From NCBI RefSeq assembly GCF_021284765.1, contig NZ_CP089924.1, forward strand, positions 633,501 through 697,500: DNA of 64,000 nucleotides, written 5' to 3'. The notes beneath the pieces were generated by a model. The model ran no database searches. It was given only the letters and a program-made list of their open reading frames with translations, and had not been told where the DNA came from. Position numbers and translations under genes: made by a program. The stretch's first letter is position 1. Every line of letters starts with the position of its first letter. Below, in pieces: positions 60,162 through 64,000 of the stretch. Source of the DNA: Lysobacter sp. 5GHs7-4. GTDB taxonomy: Bacteria; Pseudomonadota; Gammaproteobacteria; Xanthomonadales; Xanthomonadaceae.

Positions 60162-61300
60162 ACCACGCCGAGCACGCGCGGACCGCGCGCGCCGGTCACG
60201 CTGGGCAGGTTGCCGGGCAGGCCGGCCAGGGTCTGCCGCGCCAGCCAGGCGAAGGCCATGGCCTCGACGAAATCCGGGTCCAGCCCGTAGGCGGCGGTCG
60301 ATTCGACCTGCGCCTCCGGCAGCTGTGCGGCGACCGCCTGCAGCAGCCGCGCATTGCGCACCCCGCCGCCGCAGGCCAGCACCCGGCGCGTGCCGGGCTG
60401 CTGCGCGCGCAGGGCGTCGGCGATGGTGATCGCGCTGAGTTCCAGCAAGGTCGCCTGCACGTCTTCGGCGCGTTCGCCGCCGCTCAGGCGCGCGCGCACC
60501 CAGTCCAGGTGGAAGTGCTCGCGGCCGGTGCTCTTGGGCGGCGGCAGGGCGAACCAGGGCTCCTCCAGCAGGCGCGTCAGCAGCTCGGGATCGACCTCGC
60601 CCGTGGCCGCGTAGGCGCCGTCGGCGTCGTAGGCGCCGCCGCGCTGCAGCGCGTGCCAGGCGTCCATCAGGCAGTTGGCCGGACCGGTGTCGAAGCCGCG
60701 CACCACGCCGTCGGCGGGCAGCAGGGTGTAGTTGGCGATCCCGCCCAGGTTCAGCACCGCGCGGTCCTCGTCCGCGGCGTGCAGCAGGGCCGCATGGAAG
60801 GCCGGCACCAGCGGCGCGCCGTGGCCGCCGGCGGCGACGTCGCGGCGGCGGAAATCGGCGACCGTGGCGATGCCGCAGCGTTCGGCGATGCGGTGACCGT
60901 CGCCGAGCTGCCAGGTGAAGGGGTGGCGGCCGTCGTAGTAGGCGCCCTCCGGCCGGTGGCGCACGGTCTGGCCGTGCGAGCCGATCGCGACGATCTCGCC
61001 GGCGTCGACGCCGGCCTCGGCCAGCAGCGCCAGCGCCGATTCGGCGAAGGCGTCGGCGATCTGCACGTCCAGCGTGCCCAGCTCCTCCAGCGACTGCGCG
61101 TCGCCGCCCTGGCCCAGGCCGACCAGGCGCGTGCGCAGGGCCTCGGCCCAGGGGTAGGTGCGGCCCAACAGCAGTTCGCAGTGCGGCGTAGCGGTGGCGG
61201 CGTCGAAACGCACCAGTGCGGCGTCGATGCCGTCGGCGCTGGTGCCGGAAATCAGGCCGACGAACAGCCCTGCGGCCGGGGCCTGCGTACTGGCGGGCAC
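60149..61300 (-). CDS. anmK: Anhydro-N-acetylmuramic acid kinase
   Basis: A 383-residue kinase that phosphorylates and opens anhMurNAc in murein recycling. The ATP motif [16 protein letters not shown] and VIGSHGQT-type [23 protein letters not shown] and ACGGGVRN are present. Start is a GTG at 61300; the preceding M23 peptidase gene ends eight bases upstream, so both are one transcript. The pathway gene ampG is nearby on the other strand. Confidence 0.94.
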   Translation of the reverse strand: MPASTQAPAAGLFVGLISGTSADGIDAALVRFDAATATPHCELLLGRTYPWAEALRTRLVGLGQGGDAQSLEELGTLDVQIADAFAESALALLAEAGVDAGEIVAIGSHGQTVRHRPEGAYYDGRHPFTWQLGDGHRIAERCGIATVADFRRRDVAAGGHGAPLVPAFHAALLHAADEDRAVLNLGGIANYTLLPADGVVRGFDTGPANCLMDAWHALQRGGAYDADGAYAATGEVDPELLTRLLEEPWFALPPPKSTGREHFHLDWVRARLSGGERAEDVQATLLELSAITIADALRAQQPGTRRVLACGGGVRNARLLQAVAAQLPEAQVESTAAYGLDPDFVEAMAFAWLARQTLAGLPGNLPSVTGARGPRVLGVVYPA

Positions 61301-61308
61301 TGCAGGCC

Positions 61309-62748
61309 TCAGGCCTTGGTCTTCTTCTTCGGTGCCAGCGCCCGCGACATCGGCGAGACGGTCGGCGTCGCATCGGCGTAGATGATGTTCTCGACCTGGC
61401 GGATGCGCGCCAGCGCCACGCCGGTCTGCGAGCGGAACAGCGCCAGCGGCGCGCCGCTCAGCGGCTCCGGCGGCGGCATGGTGATCGACAGCGGGTTGCG
61501 GTGCACGCCGTTGACGCGGAATTCGTAATGCAGGTGCGGGCCGGTCGACATGCCGGTGCTGCCGACGTAGCCGATCACCGTGCCCTGGGCGATGCGCTGG
61601 CCCGGGCGGATCTTGCCGATGCGCGACATATGCCCGTACAGCGTGGTGTAGCCGCGGCCGTGGTCCAGCACCACCGCATTGCCGTAACCGCCCATCCAGC
61701 CGGCGGATTTCACCCGCGCGTCGCCGGCGGCCATGATCGGCGTGCCGCTGCCGGCGGCGTAGTCCACGCCCTTGTGCATGCGCATGCGGCCCAGCACCGG
61801 ATGGCGGCGCGCACCGAAGCCCGAGCTCAGGCGCGCGTACGGAATCGGCATGCGGATGAAGCTCTTCTTCAGCGGACGGCCGTCGCCGGTGAAGTACTCG
61901 GACTTGCCGTCGCGCTCGAAACGGAAACCGCTGTGCAGCTTGCCGTCGCTGGTGAAGGTCGCCGCCAGCACCGGACCGGTATTGACCAGCTCGCCCTCGC
62001 GCCAGGTCTGCTCGACCACCACGCTGAAACGGTCGTTGGCGCCGACGTCCTCGTTGAAGTCGATGTCGTACTTGAAGATTTCGTCGGTGAGCGTGCGGAT
62101 GTTGTTCGGGGTCAGACCGACCTTGCGCGCCGAGCGGAACAGCGAGGAACCGACCTTGCCGCTGAGTACCACGGTGCGGGTTTCGGTCGGACGCGCGATC
62201 ACCTTCTGATAGATCTTGCCGCCGTCCAGCTTCAGTTCCACCTGATGGCTGTCGTCGCGGTCGTAGCGGAAGCTGCGCAGCGTGCCGTTGACCGGCATGT
62301 CGAACGCCAGTTCGGTGCCCGGCTTCATCCGCGTCAGCGCCTGCTTGGAGCCCGGCTGCGCGAGGATCTGCTGCATGGTGGCGGTCGGAATGTTCAATTG
62401 CTTGAACACCGAGCCCAGGGTCTGGCCGCGGTCGACGCGCACCAACTGCCAGCTGTCGCCTATCTGGCCTTTGGCGCGCGCCAGCGGCAGCGGCGGCAGC
62501 GCCAGCGCCAGCGATTGGCGCGCGGCATGCAGAGGCTGGGCGTTGCTGGGGCTGCTGAAGCCCGGCACGATCGCCAGCACCAGCATGCCCATGGTCGCGA
62601 ACAGGCTGGCCTGCACCCACTGACGGCGCGACCAACGACCATTGAATCCATCCGAAATATGCCGCGCCAGCACCGGACGATGCAGGGCGGCTTCACGCAG
62701 TGCCTTCAGGCGTTCGCGCCGGTCCGTGCCGGAAACGGGTGAAGTCAT
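61309..62748 (-). CDS. M23 family peptidoglycan endopeptidase (MepM-like)
   Basis: A 479-residue protein with one N-terminal transmembrane segment (about residues 45-66), an OapA/LysM-like segment ([20 protein letters not shown]), and a C-terminal LytM domain. Zinc ligands are H325 and D329 in HKGVDYA and H405/H407 in PHLHYEF. The protein is thus likely an active DD-endopeptidase cutting crosslinks for cell-wall growth. AGGGGATCC precedes the ATG at 62748. It diverges from tyrS and precedes anmK, the conserved order in this group. Confidence 0.93.
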   Translation of the reverse strand: MTSPVSGTDRRERLKALREAALHRPVLARHISDGFNGRWSRRQWVQASLFATMGMLVLAIVPGFSSPSNAQPLHAARQSLALALPPLPLARAKGQIGDSWQLVRVDRGQTLGSVFKQLNIPTATMQQILAQPGSKQALTRMKPGTELAFDMPVNGTLRSFRYDRDDSHQVELKLDGGKIYQKVIARPTETRTVVLSGKVGSSLFRSARKVGLTPNNIRTLTDEIFKYDIDFNEDVGANDRFSVVVEQTWREGELVNTGPVLAATFTSDGKLHSGFRFERDGKSEYFTGDGRPLKKSFIRMPIPYARLSSGFGARRHPVLGRMRMHKGVDYAAGSGTPIMAAGDARVKSAGWMGGYGNAVVLDHGRGYTTLYGHMSRIGKIRPGQRIAQGTVIGYVGSTGMSTGPHLHYEFRVNGVHRNPLSITMPPPEPLSGAPLALFRSQTGVALARIRQVENIIYADATPTVSPMSRALAPKKKTKA

Positions 62749-62942
62749 CGATGGATCCCCTGCAAAGGTGTGAAGGCTGCGTAGCGGCGTTACCATAGAC
62801 ATGCGAGCAACGTGCGTCAAACCCTTGACCTGAATAGGGTTTTTCTCCGCAGGACAATGCGGTAACGTTTAACTCCCTGTTAACTCCATTCATTGACCGC
62901 GGTCGCATTCCTGCGCCCGCGTCCGCCACCGAGTCCTCCCCC

Positions 62943-64000
62943 TTGTCCGCTCCCAGCCCCGCCTCCGTCCAAGACGCCCTCGACCTGATCCGCCGCGGCA
63001 CCGACGAGATCCTCAAGCTCGACGAGCTCGAGGCCCGTCTCAAGCTCGGCCGCCCCCTGCGGATCAAGGCCGGCTTCGACCCGACCGCGCCCGACCTGCA
63101 CCTGGGCCATACCGTCTTGCTCAACAAGATGCGCCAGTTCCAGGACCTGGGGCACCAGGTGATCTTTCTGATCGGCGATTTCACCGGGATGATCGGCGAC
63201 CCGTCGGGCAAGAACGCCACCCGTAAGCCGCTGACCCGCGAAGATGTCCTGGCCAACGCCAAAACCTACGCCGACCAGGTGTTCAAGGTGCTGGACCGCG
63301 ACAAGACCGAGGTGCGCTTCAACTCCGAATGGTTCGGCAAGATGAGCGCGGCCGACATGATCCGCCTGGCCGGCCAGCACACCGTCGCGCGCATGCTCGA
63401 ACGCGACGATTTCGCCAAGCGCTACGCCGCCCAGCAATCCATCGCGATCCACGAGTTCCTATACCCGCTGGTGCAGGGCTACGACTCGGTCGCGCTGGAG
63501 TGCGACGTCGAACTCGGCGGCACCGACCAGAAGTTCAACCTGCTCATGGGCCGCGGCCTGCAGGAGCACCACGGCCAGCCGGCCCAGATCGTGCTGACCA
63601 TGCCGCTGCTGGAGGGCCTGGACGGCGTCAACAAGATGTCCAAGTCGCTGGGCAACTACATCGGCATCAACGAGCCGGCGATCGACATCGTCACCAAGAC
63701 CATGAAGATCGACGACGTGCTGATGTGGCGCTGGATCGACCTGCTCAGCTTCGACATCTCGATCGCCGATGCGGCGCGTTTCAAGGCCGAAATCGAGGCC
63801 GGAACGCTCAATCCGCGCGATCTGAAGCTGCGCTTGGCGCACGAGTTGGCCGCGCGTTTCCATGGCGCCGAGGCCGCCGATATCGCGGTCGCCGGCTGGA
63901 ACGCGGCCGTGCGCGGCGAAGGCGACACCGCCGCGCTGCCGCTCACCGACGTGGTGGTGCCGGCCGAAGGTTTGCGCATCGCGGCGCTGTTGACCGCCGC
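62943..64000 (+). CDS. tyrS: Tyrosyl-tRNA synthetase, 5' part
   Basis: A class I synthetase that runs off the window end after 352 codons. [20 protein letters not shown] holds the HIGH motif, and KMSKSLGNY is the KMSKS loop; the C-terminal S4 domain lies partly beyond the edge. I chose a TTG start at 62943, since no ATG or GTG lies between it and the conserved region in this frame; the family N-terminus ([14 protein letters not shown]) starts a few residues later. The Shine-Dalgarno is weak (CGAG). The upstream spacer holds two TTAACTCC repeats (about 62869-62887). Confidence 0.93.
   Translation, partial: MSAPSPASVQDALDLIRRGTDEILKLDELEARLKLGRPLRIKAGFDPTAPDLHLGHTVLLNKMRQFQDLGHQVIFLIGDFTGMIGDPSGKNATRKPLTREDVLANAKTYADQVFKVLDRDKTEVRFNSEWFGKMSAADMIRLAGQHTVARMLERDDFAKRYAAQQSIAIHEFLYPLVQGYDSVALECDVELGGTDQKFNLLMGRGLQEHHGQPAQIVLTMPLLEGLDGVNKMSKSLGNYIGINEPAIDIVTKTMKIDDVLMWRWIDLLSFDISIADAARFKAEIEAGTLNPRDLKLRLAHELAARFHGAEAADIAVAGWNAAVRGEGDTAALPLTDVVVPAEGLRIAALLTA

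Overview
This window is about 64 kb of GC-rich chromosome. Gene content and order point to the Xanthomonadaceae, and Lysobacter is the best fit. The pointers are the divergent tyrS / M23 peptidase–anmK pair, a LysR-aceB-aceA glyoxylate block, a phosphomannomutase with an N-terminal membrane domain next to dut, a SagB-like peptide-maturation locus of a kind I know from xanthomonads, and dispersed palindromes with a GTGGGAGCGGCGTGAGCCGC core. I cannot name a species. Everything rests on reading the sequence; no database search was run.

Layout. 1-7.2 kb: tail of an epimerase-like gene, a DUF1328 membrane peptide, ubiJ-ubiB (ubiquinone synthesis), a repeat-packed spacer, a periplasmic M16 double-domain peptidase and truC. 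7.2-10.7 kb: DUF2059 protein, ribosome-rescue factor arfB, an acyltransferase and a GT2 glycosyltransferase. 10.8-15 kb: LysR regulator divergent from aceB, then aceA, with a large palindrome at the intergenic control region. 15.2-20.5 kb: a cNMP-binding GGDEF protein, then a candidate RiPP system (class III nucleotide cyclase with TPR region, a convergent small precursor, a SagB-like dehydrogenase). 20.8-23.3 kb: a tandem family of small exported proteins, four intact copies and one broken. 23.4-25.8 kb: ubiK-comM and, divergent, a PII protein.

25.8-36 kb is accessory DNA. A 0.9 kb gene-free stretch leads to a class III (labionin-type) lanthipeptide cluster: precursor, hairpin, three-domain LanKC synthetase, ABC exporter, HlyD-type adaptor, MacB-like ATPase and an eight-helix ADOP-type permease. 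36-47.3 kb: LysR and a YeiH-type exporter, a possible NTR/TIMP-like secreted protein, a reprolysin-like secreted protease, speE, an M48 peptidase, speA, a YciI protein, a beta-hydroxyacid dehydrogenase and a small membrane protein. 47.6-64 kb is core: SPOR protein, argS, radC, separate coaC and coaB genes, dut, algC-like mutase, DUF4124 protein, pyrE, a GNAT enzyme, xthA, ampG, a ribbon-helix-helix protein, anmK, an M23 endopeptidase and the start of tyrS.

The two peptide-modification loci are the most interesting content. They sit about 6 kb apart, separated by the exported-protein array and a short core block. The lanthipeptide precursor carries two clear S-x2-S-xn-C motifs behind an ILxLQ-type leader. 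The other locus belongs, as far as I recall, to a predicted peptide-modification family whose product has not been characterised. A second notable point is that CoaBC, normally one bifunctional protein, is here encoded by two genes overlapping by ATGA.
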